Source: Macrosoma leucophasiata (lineage: Eukaryota > Arthropoda > Insecta > Lepidoptera > Hedylidae). Taken from it: DNA of 64,000 bases. The position numbers and the translations under genes were made by a program. The stretch is from NCBI GenBank assembly GCA_036365455.1, contig JAWQUS010000002.1, positions 3,224,001 to 3,288,000 on the forward strand. The letters are read 5' to 3'. The notes under the pieces were generated by a model, which was not told the origin of the DNA, made no database searches, and saw nothing but the letters and a program-made list of their open reading frames with translations. Below are positions 10,453 to 21,504 of the stretch, piece after piece (the stretch's first letter is position 1; every line of letters begins with the position of its first letter).

Positions 10453-10804
10453 ATTTTTTTTTATTTAATCGAAGTGGCAAACAAGCATGCAGTTCACATT
10501 GATGTTAAGTGATGACTGCAGCCTATAGACACCCACACAAAGACCACGATCAAAATGCAGATGCGTTACCACTCCTGAGGCCTAAGGTGTTATGCCTCTG
10601 TGCCGGAAATTACAGGGCCGTACATTACCACCTGACCGGAACACGATAGTGCTGAACATTACCATTTAGCGGCAAGTATATTAGGTAATGCGGTGGTGCC
10701 TACGCCCGCGAGCTCCGTCACTGGAGCTCTACCACCAGTAAGTATATTAGGTAATGCGGTGGTGCCTACGCCCGCGAGCTCCGTCACTGGAGCTCTACCA
10801 CCAG
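10453..10804 (-). repeat. Family A repeat with tandemly duplicated 5' end
   Basis: The terminal 65 bp (AGTATATTAGG to ACCACCAGTA) occurs twice in tandem without difference (about 10675-10739 and 10740-10804). AATTAATAT occurs on both sides, a likely target duplication. Confidence 0.8.
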
Positions 10805-10965
10805 TAAAAATAATTAATATACGCTCCCGTAATTGCCGAGAGAGAAGTATATAAGTGAAGGGCTCAAGAGTGGCAATACATCTACATTTTTCTCTTTTCT
10901 TTCTTTCTTTCTTTCTTAATTGTATTTTTTGCATTAAGATTATCAATATTATTATTCTTTTTATT

Positions 10966-11233
10966 GCTGGTAGAGTTTCAGTGTAGGAGCTCAAGGGCTA
11001 AGGCACCACCGTAATACTTAATCAATCTGCCGCTAAATGGTAGTGTTCAGCACTATCGTGTTCCGGTTAGGTGGTAATGTACTACCGCAATAACTTATCA
11101 CAGAGATATATCAACTAAGGTCTGAGGGGTGGCAACGCATCTGCATTTTGAACTCTAGTTTTAGAGTGCGTGTCTATAGGCTGCAGTCACCACTTAACAT
11201 TCATGTGAACTGCTTACTTGTTTGCCACCTTCA
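10966..11233 (+). repeat. Family A repeat, old subfamily (left half of inverted pair)
   Basis: Diverged (CTGGTAGAGTTTCAGTGTAG). It abuts an inverted copy at 11234-11402. Confidence 0.7.
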
Positions 11234-11402
11234 TAATGCACAAAGACCAAGGTCAGAAAGCAGATGCGTTCACTCCTGAGGCCTAAGGTGTTATGCCTCT
11301 GTGCCGAAAATTACAGGGCCGTACATTACCACCTGACCGGAACACGATAGTGCTGAACACTATCATTTAGCGGCAAGTATATTAGATAATGCGGTGGTAC
11401 CT
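11234..11402 (-). repeat. Family A repeat, right half of inverted pair
   Basis: CACAAAGACCAAGGTCAGAA to AATGCGGTGGTACC. TTCTTAATTGTATT flanks the pair at 10913-10926 and 11406-11419. Confidence 0.7.
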
Positions 11403-11870
11403 TTATTCTTAATTGTATTCATGTTGATATCTGAATATCCAACAAACTTTCAAACTAACCCGTTTAACGAAGCTCAACAAATTACGAAGGCAAGAGGAAA
11501 GTTAAAAAAGAAATATGACTAGGTTTTAAATTGTACTCCGAGGAAATTAATCTATGAAATATCGCGTGAGAGATATGAAAAATTCTGTGTTCACAGTTTT
11601 AAGAGAGTTTTTTTAATGTAAATAAATTAATAATTTCATCGTCCGTTTGTGCTTAATTTATTAATAAATAACTATTGTCAGCTATTTCTATATACAGGGT
11701 TATTTGTAACTAGCGCATAATTCTTAAAGGGAGGCTTCGGCTCATGAAGACTAACACTTTTGGTATTCAACTTTTTCTAATTCAATATTCTTTTCTATCA
11801 TACAAACATACAAAAATAATAAATAGAATTTGCAGTTCTTATACTTCTAACTTCACATTGAGTGTCTAAC

Positions 11871-11882
11871 ACATCACTAGTT
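11871..11882. repeat. Target-site duplication, left copy (Jockey-like LINE)
   Basis: ACATCACTAGTT, identical to 14238-14249. Confidence 0.85.
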
Positions 11883-12057
11883 CAGTCAGTTGATCGTCGC
11901 GCGCGCGAAGCGCGCGGCGCGGATGTAGCACCGGGGCTGGCCCCCTCTGCTGCGGCTTCTTCTGGCCTGCTATGCAGGTCGGCGTTGGGTGCCCTGGGAT
12001 TCAAGGGCTTCGGTGGAGGAGGCACGCATCGTCAGTCGAGAGACGGGTGGGGGCTTT

Positions 12058-12245
12058 ATTATAATTTTTTTTATTTTTTATAATATATTTTTTTTTATAT
12101 TTTTTTTTTATATATATATATATATTTTTGTTATTTTTAATTTTATTTCCTCCTTTTTTTCCCCGTTTTGTTTTTTTTTTTATTATGTTTTTTTTCCTCC
12201 TTTTTTTTTTTTTTTTTTTTTAATGTCTATTTTTTTTTTTTTGCC
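12058..12245. repeat. T-rich tract in the LINE 3' UTR
   Basis: Long T runs with TATATATATA; A-rich on the LINE sense strand. Confidence 0.85.
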
Positions 12246-12648
12246 CCTCCTTGTACTCCCTTCTGGCGTGCATACCTGCCTCTGCTGCCGTCGCTGTGGC
12301 TCGGTGACGTCGTGACGTCTCGCAAGTTGCGGTCGTCTCGACAGCAGCGGCCTCCAGTGACCACGGTGGCGTCGCGGGCAAGTGTCGACCATTCATCGAC
12401 CGGCCCTGCGACGCAACTTCTTCTTCTCCTTCTCTTCTTGGTGTTGCATCGGTGCAGCAGTTTCACCTGGCACTCGACCGCAACAACAAGGGGTAGTGAG
12501 CGCTCCCACCAAGATGACAGCGCCTACAGTTAAACGACGCAGCCGTGCCACTGGCTCTAGCTGGGCTTACGGCCGCATCCCAGGATAGGAATCTCTTCGA
12601 CCGGGGTTCGAACCCGGACTTTGGGGATTTGGTCCCGCTTATAGCAGG

Positions 12649-14235
12649 TCAGGCCGAGTCAAACTCGCTAGCGCTGCGGGTCACGAAGCGCGGGATCGGG
12701 GCGGACCTAGCCTCTTCATCGTCGTCCCGGGGTGCTCCAATTATTACCGGAGAGGAGAGGATTTCGCGTGGGAGTGGTCTCCCATCAGGAGGCCTACAGT
12801 GCAGTGGGGCAAACCCGTGGAGGTGTTCGTGCGGCCCGTTCTCAGCGCGGTCGTACATACCGCGCGCAAGACGTGCCACAAACTCCCTCACGGATTCCAC
12901 ACGCAGGTCCCGTGCTATGACGTCGTTTCGAACGTACCTCCCCGCGTTGGTAATTAGACGGAGACACACGTTCTGCTGGGTCTGAAGGCGCTTTTGCTGC
13001 GACGCGGAGCATAATGCGTACCACGCAGGCGCCGCGTACGTCAGCCTTGACCTGATGTACGTTTTGTACAGGCGTAGCTTGGTGCGCAGCGGCAGTCTTG
13101 AGTTCAACACCGGACGCAACATCGATCGCGCTGCAGCCGCCTGACACACCACGTGATCCACAGTGGGTGTCATGCGCAGCGCCCGATCGATGATGCACCC
13201 GAGGTATTTAGCCTTTGTCTGCCACTGCACCTCCTCTCCACGAAGCCTGAGCGGTGGCAGCTTGCAGCGGATTACTCTTGTTGGGAGTGCGGCCGTCTTA
13301 CCCACATTGACGGCCATCCGCCACCTGTCAAACCACTCAGGCAGTACATCTAGCAGACGTTGCATACGCTCGCGAGCGATATGCAGCCGGGGCGACGACG
13401 TTAGGAATGCGCTATCGTCGGCAAACAGGGCTAGCATGACATCCGGTGTGGTTGGGATGTCGTCTGTGTACGCCGCATACAACGACGGCGACAGACAGCT
13501 GCCCTGTGGTACTCCTGCACAGATCGGGTGTTCGGCTGAGTCAGCTCCCTCCACCGTTACGTAAAACCGCCGGCCCTCGAGGAAGCTCGCTACCACCCTA
13601 TGCAGGCCCGATGGAATCTCTATCTTCGCCAACAGTCCAACATGCCAAACCCGATCGAAGGCCTTCTCGATATCGAGAAAGACTCCAATCGAATACCGGC
13701 CTTTGTTGTACTCGTCGGCGAGATAGTGGAGCACCCTCGCCAGCTGGAGCGTGGTCGAGTGCCCCGCGCGGAAGCCGAATTGCTCCTCCCTGCACGGGAG
13801 ATGCGGTTTCAGCCTCCGCAGCAGGAGTCGCTCAAACAGCTTGGCGAGGTGTGATAGCAGTGTTATAGGGCGGTAGCTAGAAGCGTGGCGGCGGTCCTTA
13901 CCCGGCTTTGGGATAACTATTATTTTCCCGAGCTTCCAGGGCTCGGGAAAGCGACCCGTGCGAAGGATGCCGTTGAATAGCCTGGTTAGGGATACCAAGC
14001 TACTCCACGGCAGATGCTGTAACGCGGCGGTTGGGATACCGTCAGGCCCTGGCGCTTTTCTTGGATGTAGCCAGCTGACTGCCCTCCTCAGCTCAGACGG
14101 GGAGATAAAATCGCCTCCCCGGAGCGGAACGGGCGAGGCCGACAGTAAGTCCCTAACGCGGCGCTCGCAGTCATCGTAATGCTCGACGATAGCAGGGTCC
14201 TGCGAAGGGGGATGGGGGGTGAAAACGCCCTCCAG
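12649..14235 (-). pseudogene. Reverse transcriptase ORF2 fragment (Jockey-clade-like), 5'-truncated
   Basis: About 529 codons are open to the stop at 12649. Reverse transcriptase motifs run in order: KAPGPDGIP, PKPGKD then SYRPITLLS, FLDIEKAFD (about 13660-13690, first catalytic Asp), GVPQGSCLSP, and LFADDSAFL (about 13405-13430, catalytic DD). A C-terminal region typical of Jockey-type elements follows (YKTYIRSRLTYAAPAW, RLITNAGRYVRN). Both catalytic aspartate sites are intact. The frame runs into the target duplication, so no native start codon remains. Confidence 0.88.
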
Positions 14236-14237
14236 GT

Positions 14238-14249
14238 ACATCACTAGTT
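14238..14249. repeat. Target-site duplication, right copy (Jockey-like LINE)
   Basis: ACATCACTAGTT, at the 5' truncation point of the element. Confidence 0.85.
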
Positions 14250-14580
14250 GTAAATGCTTAGTATAGACGGGGCGCTTGACAGCGCTATGCGTGTGCCCTC
14301 CCCCCGCTTCGGTCGTTACGTAAACAGCTGACTGGACCTATTTAAAAATATACCTCTGAAACGTAGCGCTAACAATTGACAGAAGTCCCATTTGAAGAGA
14401 TTTTATTTCTTATCATGTAATGTACTGCGTTTTGGCAAAAGTCATAGAACAAAAGTTGTTAGTCTTAACGTACTTAACTCGCCTTTGACAATTTATGCGT
14501 TAGATATATTTAACCCTGTTTACTAGCTGCCACGACAAACTTTGTAGCCTTAGAGGAATTAAAAAGTTAATAGTTCAAAA
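14250..14580. other. Target-site flank of the Jockey-like LINE, unassigned
   Basis: No ORF or known repeat seen; GCCTTTGACAATTTATGCGTTAG and similar AT-rich sequence. Confidence 0.35.
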
Positions 14581-14756
14581 AGTTAAATCAAAAACACTTG
14601 TAGAGAATCACCCTTACCATGCAGAGATATAAAAAATAAACGGCAACCGATTTTCATACATACACACAAGATTACATAATGATCGGTCCAGCCGTTTCAG
14701 AGGAGCATTGTTACAAACCCTTTTTCAACACGATAATTTTATATATTAGATATTTT

Positions 14757-15335
14757 GTGTAATGATGGTAGCAAACAAACATGCAGTTCACATTGATGTT
14801 AAGTGATGACTGCAGCCTACAGACATCCACACAAAGACCAGAGGGAAAAATGTATATGCGCGACCCCTGAGACCTTCGTTGATATGTCTCTGTGATAGAT
14901 ATTTTCTACTAGTGAATGACAAAGAATGTCCCATATTTTTATGTTTAGTCTTATCTTGCCGTTTGTAAAAGAGAGTATGGAACATTCTGTTGATACCTAT
15001 TTTTATTATTAAGTATTTTTGGACCATTATTTATTTTATTTTGTTTACTTTGACACATTAATCAACGTATCAGTTGTTATTCGCTTTAATTTTATATTTG
15101 TAATTTGACCTATCACAAGCAAATTCTATTATTTACAAGTGATTAAATGAATTTTTGAGTTTGAGTTTTAGTTTGATATGATTATGTCTCGGTCATAAGT
15201 TATTACGGGGCCGCACATTACCATCAAACCGGACCACGATAGTGCTGAACTCTACCATTTGGCGGCAGATAGAATATTAATAACAATGTGGTGCCTACTC
15301 CCTCAATTTCCTACACTGAAACTCTACTACCAGTT
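14757..15335 (-). repeat. Old family A copy split by a family H insertion
   Basis: Halves 14757-14893 and about 15181-15335. The intervening about 285 bp matches family H, with a repeated TATGTCTC-like segment at both junctions. Confidence 0.65.
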
Positions 15336-15626
15336 AAAAAGCCGCAACTTTAAAAAAGTACTCGAATTAATTTTATAGCACGCTCCAGCTGGATAGAATA
15401 TGATCCACAAAATTTCCATCCAATCCCATCCCGCCCACGCCTCGAATAGCAATTAACAATGATTTTAACAAGCACTTGAAAAATGGGCAAAAGTTACTTC
15501 GAAATGCCGGAATCATAAATTATAATTAGTTGTCGTACTTTTTATGAAAACCGAAATTTACCAAATTCAACGGCTGCGATGGATTTGTAGACTTTGTAGT
15601 ATACTTTTGCTGGCTAGAAATCCCGC

Positions 15627-15740
15627 CTCAGTAGCCTAGTGGTAACAGGCTACTAATACTACGCTGGAGTTCTGGGTTCGATTTCTGGGGTAATCAGAGA
15701 TAATGGTGTAATGTCCTTTATCTCTGGTTAGATTCTTTAT
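15627..15740 (+). repeat. Family B SINE head, truncated
   Basis: CGCCTCAGTAGCCTAGTGGT and GGGTTCGATTTCTGG, ending after TTTATCTCTGGTTAGAT. Confidence 0.75.
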
Positions 15741-16055
15741 ATTTATTTATGGTTGGCTCGATGTGCATTATTTCTTGATGAGCTCTGTAGGTATCTATGT
15801 AACATCATACAATTTACAATATGCATAGAGTTACAACATAGAAACATCGATCGTAGTTATTTCTAGATGTTTCTATTATGTATGGTAGATTGGAACATTC
15901 AATTGCAGCTGTTATGGCTTGACGTAAAATCTTATGTGCCACATAAAAACAATAAATGGACGGACTTGGTAACTTAGTGGTAAAAAAACACAACACAAAT
16001 TGAAAATTAGCGTTTAATTAATCTGCCGTAATTAATTCAAAAATACTAATAGCTT

Positions 16056-16290
16056 AGCTTTCCGTGCTTCGGAGGGCACGTTAAGCCGTCGGTCCCGGTT
16101 GCTATCGATGGATAGCAGTCGTTAAACCTTGTCGGAGGCCATATATAGGATTGAAAACATCCGACAGCGGGTTGGCCACTAACCCGTATCTCCACCAATC
16201 CGCATTGGAGCAGCGTGGTGGAGTAAGCTCCAGGCCTCCCCCCAAAAAGGGGAGAGACTCGTGCCCAGCAGTGGAACGTATAATGGGTTG
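16056..16290 (-). repeat. Family E SINE-like element
   Basis: On this strand GCTTCGGAGGGCACGTTAAG to CGTATAATGGGTTGCCATTG. A second short E fragment (AGGCCTCCGACGAGGTTTAA) follows at 16305-16350. Confidence 0.75.
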
Positions 16291-16434
16291 CCATTGTTTG
16301 TTGCCAAGGCCTCCGACGAGGTTTAACGACTGCTATCTATCAATATCTACCGGAAACAACACTGTTGTGGGTGTCTTTGGGGAAAGCTTTATCCAGCGGT
16401 GGACATATTTCTCTCTATATTCTTCTAGAGCACT

Positions 16435-16817
16435 TTTATTATAATCTTTTAACGTAAACGTCTTTAGCAAGGTGTGGTGTGTGGTGGTAAGTATGCGGCT
16501 ACGGTACTTACAGTCCGAGAAATATTGTTCGACACAATAATGTTCACACCGTTTATTGTTCAACACCACAGTACACGTAAAAACATACAGAAGGATAGAC
16601 GTACAGTACGGAAGAAAGTTATAAAACAGAAGCGAAAGCACCAAATTATGCAAAGCGTACATTGCGCGAGAGTAAAGCCAAGCGAGCGAGCGACGTGCGT
16701 CTAGCATCGGAAGCAGGTAACGACTGGCGTGGCAAGGATCGCCTGCGCCGGCTAGGTATAGCGCGAGAACAAAGGCAGGCGGCGATTTTGCACTGTACAC
16801 CATAGATTATACAGTAT
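16435..16817. other. Unassigned, moderately GC-rich stretch
   Basis: GGTGTGGTGTGTGGTGGTAA and AGCGAGCGAGCGACGTGCGT. It could be an LTR or element end, but I see no partner copy in the window. Confidence 0.35.
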
Positions 16818-17131
16818 AAACGTAACTTCACGCCTGTAATCCCCGAAGGGGTAGGCAGAGGTAAATGCATGCATTCAAGCATACATGCATACACCCACGA
16901 TTCGTCGGTTACGTTTTGGCCCATGTAACAGGTGGCGAGCCTGTTGACATCTCCGGGCACATTACCAAACTTTGAGGTACTGGGAAATTTCCAGAAAATG
17001 GAAAAATCCCAATAGAACCAGTGATAAAGGCTTTTTCACCATTATCTATGATAACCCCCTACCCGGGAATCGAACCCAGGACCTCAGCGTAGTAGTAGTG
17101 GCCTGCTACCACTAGGCTACCGAGGCAGTTA
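16818..17131 (-). repeat. Family B SINE, full length
   Basis: CGTAACTTCACGCCTGTAAT to CTACCACTAGGCTACCGAGG. Confidence 0.85.
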
Positions 17132-17229
17132 TTTAGTAAGGTTATTATACAGTATATAATAATATGTACACTTTTAACACGCGTCGTCGACACGTCCAAC
17201 TGGTTCAGATTGTCGGATGGTAAATATTG

Positions 17230-17340
17230 TATATGTTATTATTTATTATGTATGTGTGTTTGTATGTCTGTATGTGTGTAAATATATATGTACGTATGTA
17301 TGTTAATATGTATGTATGTCTGTAAGTATGGTATATGTAC
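17230..17340. repeat. (TATG)n microsatellite
   Basis: TATTATGTATGTGTGTTTGT and related TGTA/TGTG repeats. Confidence 0.75.
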
Positions 17341-17509
17341 TATGGGAAAAAGTTGCCCACACGTCAAAGCCAGGTAAGATTGAAATAAGTCGGTAATAAG
17401 AGATGGTGGTATTAACCCTGAAAACAATGAAATTAAACCCATCAAAATTAATCTACATAAAATACCAAGTAAACAAATATACACAAATAACTACTTATCA
17501 CATCACATC

Positions 17510-17625
17510 GACGCGATAGCAAAACGGAAATTATATTGACAGGCTATTCGCCATTTGCTGTGGACATTTAATCGTGCACAGATACTAAATAATCAGAGGC
17601 AGCGGCTTTTCAAATTGCTCTTGCT
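17510..17625. repeat. Local repeat family P, copy 1 (diverged)
   Basis: TTCGCCATTTGCTGTGGACA and ATCGTGCACAGATACTAAAT. Confidence 0.6.
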
Positions 17626-18196
17626 AAAGTATAATAAATCTATGGATATTTGGATGTGTATTGTAATCTTTTAATCTCTTAATCACCAGCAAAATTTGAC
17701 CAATCAAAACATTATTTCCATCTTTAAAAACCAGATTGAGTCAGTTAAGTCAATTTGACAAGCACTATGCTGTTCACTGCTGCTTTCGCGTAAGGTGATA
17801 ATTAACTTATCATAATTTTGTGGAGAAACGGGATGTTTTGTTCCTCCAATAAAAAGGGAGGATTCTCCGACAAGGCAAGGTGTAGTGATTTTCGGGCCAC
17901 GGCCCAGTGGGTAACCTTGGGAAGTTATATACGACAACTCTTTCGAACACTTCGTATCTCTCCACAACGTCTTAAGCCGAGGCACGGACCCGCATGGGTC
18001 ACCCTTAGGCAGTTGCGTTAACTTTTTATTTAGGCTGGAGCGCCTTCTGCGCTCGTCGATTGCCCGGTGAAGTAGACTAGTGCCGTCTCGAGACAGGCAG
18101 CCTACATAAATACCGAACTAAAAAAAAAAACAAAAGAACACTTCGTATGTGCGATGCGCCTTAGTCATATAACATCTTCCGTACTTGACAAATACT

Positions 18197-18449
18197 TTTT
18201 TTATGTTATGGAAGTGGCAAACAAGTTTGCAGTTCACATTGATGTTAAGTGATGACTGCAGTCTATAAACACCCACACAAAGACCAAGGTCAAAATGCAG
18301 ATGCGTAAGGTATTATGCCTCTGTGCCGGAAATTACAGGGCCGTAGATTAGCACCTGACCGGAACACCATAGTGCTTTAGCGGCAAGTTTATAGGTAATG
18401 CGGTGGTGCCTACGCCCGCGAGCTCCGTCACTGGAGCTCTACCATCAGT
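18197..18449 (-). repeat. Family A repeat with internal deletions
   Basis: Lacks TTACCACTCCTGAGGCC and part of the CTGAACACTACC region. Confidence 0.75.
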
Positions 18450-18565
18450 AATATTTGTGTTTCTCTTTTGTTGTTTAAAAATGGAGTGGAACGTTACTTT
18501 GTGTAAAAATGTAGTGAAACACACCACTACATTTTCAACTTTGTTAAAAATTAACTAGATATACA

Positions 18566-19217
18566 TTCACTGGTAGTAGAGCTCCAGTGACGGAGCTCGC
18601 GGGCGTAAGCACCACCGCATTACGTAATATAAATAATAATAATAATGGCAACCCATTATACGTCCCACTGCTGGGCACGAGTCTCTTCCCTTTTTGGGGG
18701 GAGGCCTGGAGCTTACTCCACCACGCTGCTCCAATGCGGATTGGTGGAGGTGGGTGGGTTAGTGGCCAACCCACTGTCGGATGATTTCAAACCGCCCATT
18801 AGGCCTCCGACAAGGTTTAACGACTGCTATCCATCGATAGCAACCGGGACCGACGGCTTAACGTGCCCTCCGAAGCACGGAAACGCGCATTTAATTTGCC
18901 ACTGCCATCACACTACCCGACCGCGCCCGTAGTGCTTAACCGAGCAGATCGCTTACGATCTACACCAGCCGCTGGGCCATGCGCGCTTCTACCTTACCTA
19001 ATATACTTGCCGCTAAATGGTAGTGTTCAGCACGATCGTGTTCCGGTCAGGTGGTAATGTACGGTTCTGTAATTTCCGGCACAGAGGCGAAGCACCTAAT
19101 GCCTCAGGAGTGGCAGCGCATCTGCATTTTGACCTCTGGTCATTGTGTGGGTGTCTATAGGCTGCATATAACATCAATGTGAACTGCATGCTTGTTTGCC
19201 ACTTTTATTACATAAAT
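18566..19217 (+). repeat. Family A copy split by a family E SINE
   Basis: Halves 18566-18623 and 18995-19217. TTACGTAATATA and TTACCTAATATA form the target duplication around family E. Confidence 0.8.
18624..18994 (-). repeat. Family E SINE-like element nested in family A
   Basis: (AAT)n then GGCAACCCATTATACGTCCC to TACACCAGCCGCTGGGCCATG. The sense (minus) strand begins CATGGCCCAGCGGC (A-box-like TGGCCCAGCGG) and ends in an (ATT)n tail. Confidence 0.8.
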
Positions 19218-19239
19218 AAAAGAAAATCAATTACCCCAT

Positions 19240-19420
19240 CGCACCTTGCAAAATCGGACATTAAATCGGAAATCAGAATCGTTCTGGCCACCATCTGCCG
19301 TGGACACTCAATTGTGCGCAGATGTTAAACAAACAGAGGCAATCTCCATAACTCAGAACATTGTGCATTCAAACATCATTGGACTTCCATTCGTATAGAA
19401 GTGTGAATTTACTTACCTTT
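19240..19420. repeat. Local repeat family P, copy 2
   Basis: CCACCATCTGCCGTGGACAC, AATTGTGCGCAGATGTTAAA, CATTGTGCATTCAAACATC. Confidence 0.7.
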
Positions 19421-19728
19421 GAGGTAGATTTAATTTTATCCACAAGTTATGTTATTGGAGATGGAAATAAAGTGTTCAGAATAATACCTATTGATGAAAG
19501 AATTTATGTAAAGATAATGTTTAAAAAAACTTTGGATAAAAAAAAGTTACATTGAAACATTCGATTTTCGTTTCTATCACTATTGTATGGAAAAACTTAC
19601 TGTCGGCAGTATTAAAAAAAGTCTTGATTTGGCCGTACATTGTACTAACTATATTTACACAAACGCTGCGACTTCATTGTTACGTAAGGAATTTTATAAA
19701 AACTACAGTTTTTGAACAGTAAGCCTGG

Positions 19729-20519
19729 GTTGCATCGAGACATTTGTTAAAGTTAAACTTATTGTAACATTTCACATCCTTCTCTAACATAAAGAAATTT
19801 GTTTTTATATTATTTCGCATTAACACATGCTTGTGAAATATATTTTATTTTTAAAGAAAAATGGAAAGAAAATTTTTTTGTTACCTGTTATTTTTTGGTT
19901 GCCTAACTAGCATAGTTGGTAATAGATGGCGCTGCTGCTACCATAAAGCAATGCAATAGATGTGAAGGAAAGATTTGACAAATCGGGCAGGGCTTCAGTA
20001 GCTCAATTGGAAGAGCGGCTGGACTAGATTCCCAGTAGGTCGCGAGTTCGAGCCTCGCCTGAAGTAAAATTTTTCTTTCCATTTTTCTTTAAAAATAAAA
20101 TATAAAGAAATTTGATAGAAAAGTTAAAGTTAAAGAAGGATGTGAATTTTATTTTTTCTTTCTTTCTTTCTTGAATCTGCGATCAGTCGATCAGATCAGT
20201 TGTTTCCAGTTTTAAGAGGAGGGTAGCACTGTTGAGGTTGAGGGAGGTACTTCGTAGCTTTCCAAAGATCATGGATAACATGTGCAGTCGGAGACATCTT
20301 CTCGAGTCTTTGCTTGAGCGACTCATTTTCAGTGAGAGCTAGAAGGTCTTTTAGCTCTTTAATTGCATTATTTAGTGCAGTTTTATCCTAACTTCATTCT
20401 TATAAGGGTGGTGACAAACCTCACCAGAGAACTTATTTGTTGAATTAACAAATGAAAAAAAGGATGTGAAATGTTATGTTGTTTAATAACTTAAACAAAT
20501 ATCTTAATGCAACCCAGGC
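19729..20519. mobile_element. Longer GCCTGGGTT-family TIR element carrying a family D insertion
   Basis: Both ends match the 27938 element (GCCTGGGTTGCATCGAGACA and GCAACCCAGGC). Sub-terminal ACATTTCACATCCTT and its inverse are present. About 300 bp of family D sits inside, flanked by ATAAAGAAATTTG on both sides. Confidence 0.65.
19797..20095 (+). repeat. Family D element carrying a complete tRNA-like cloverleaf
   Basis: tRNA-like unit 19992-20065: 7-bp acceptor (GCTTCAG/CTGAAGT), D arm GCTC/GAGC, anticodon stem CTGGA/CCCAG with one A-C mismatch, T arm GCGAG-TTCGAGC-CTCGC. A 7-nt anticodon loop (CTAGATT) would give AGA. AAAATTTTTC just downstream is a Pol III-type terminator. The element is bounded by ATTTTATTTTTAAAGAAAAA inverted segments and a TATTATTTCGCATTAACACA end. 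ATAAAGAAATTTG flanks it. Confidence 0.75.
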
Positions 20520-20654
20520 GAAATCTTAAATTTAAATTGAGATAAATGAAAATTCTATTAGCTATCAAACTCTTTGGGCTTTTCTTGCTAAAAACAACAA
20601 AAAATACAATCAATTGCCACTTCGCTGCTTGTACAATTGGATTAGAAGTCCAAA

Positions 20655-20845
20655 TGTACAAGCAATGTACAGCAATCGGAAATAAGAGTCGTTCCGTCCA
20701 CCATCTGCCGCGGACACCCAATTGTGCGCAGTCGTTAAACAAACAAAGCGCTTCACAACCCGTTCTGGTTTGTGTACTGCGACATTGTGCATTCAAACAC
20801 CAAACATTGGAATGCCATGCGTATGGAAATATGAATGTAAATATT
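20655..20845. repeat. Local repeat family P, copy 3
   Basis: CCACCATCTGCCGCGGACAC, AATTGTGCGCAGTCGTTAAA, CATTGTGCATTCAAACACC. Confidence 0.7.
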
Positions 20846-21504
20846 CGTTATACGTCGATAATTAATAAAAAAATTGTAATTACTGACTAGGTCTAAAATA
20901 TTAATTTAGCCATGTCATGAATTAGAAAGAAGTAAATGGAATCTGTGTAAAAAATAAGAATAATATCGTTGCAAAAAGTTGGGATAATTTATTTTTAATT
21001 AAATATTGCATTCAGGATATAAATTACCAGGTATTCGTTTTTTGATAATCATCAGACACATTTTCAAGTCTAAGAATTCTTCCATTGCAAACTTTAGCCC
21101 TTTGGAAAAATATTACACTCAAACCTAAACCGTGGAACTAATGTCTAGCAGTTGTGTCATAATACAGTTATAAAGGTTCGTTCGTTCTTCGTCTACTTTG
21201 AAATAGTCTAATAATTAGGTATTATTATTTAATATCCCACGTAAGCATCGTAACCCTGAGATATTTAGAAAATATTACCTCTGTAACTTTAATACTCTAT
21301 GTTAATGTAGACATATTGATAGCACAGTAAATAGATTGTAAACAGTAACGTAACTACTTAAAAAGCGTTCAAAACAGCACACTCACACAAACATGCGCAT
21401 TTGCGAGGCCTCTAAGCGGTTCTCGCAGTGCTACAGTAGCGAGTGTCGCGTCGAGACGAGCGGTCACGTTGCGATTTGTTTTTATTTCCAAGAGTGTTTT
21501 AAAG

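Larger units (their letters stand above)
11883..14237 (-). mobile_element. 5'-truncated Jockey-like non-LTR retrotransposon with target duplication
   Basis: The element lies between two identical 12-bp copies of ACATCACTAGTT (11871-11882 and 14238-14249). It reads on the minus strand: truncated ORF2, then a 3' UTR of about 765 bp with an A-rich tract (T runs at 12058-12245 on +) and a GC-rich end carrying the hairpin CGCGCGC-GAA-GCGCGCG (11900-11916). There is no terminal poly-A at the insertion edge. The endonuclease and start of the reverse transcriptase are missing. The open frame and perfect target duplication suggest a fairly recent, dead-on-arrival copy. Confidence 0.85.

Noticed and set aside
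12545..13868. Several + strand ORFs opposite the reverse transcriptase
   Set aside because: Shadows of the minus-strand LINE ORF2.
18645..18932. ORFs reading HYTSHCWARVSPLFGGRPGA
   Set aside because: Translation of the family E SINE-like element.
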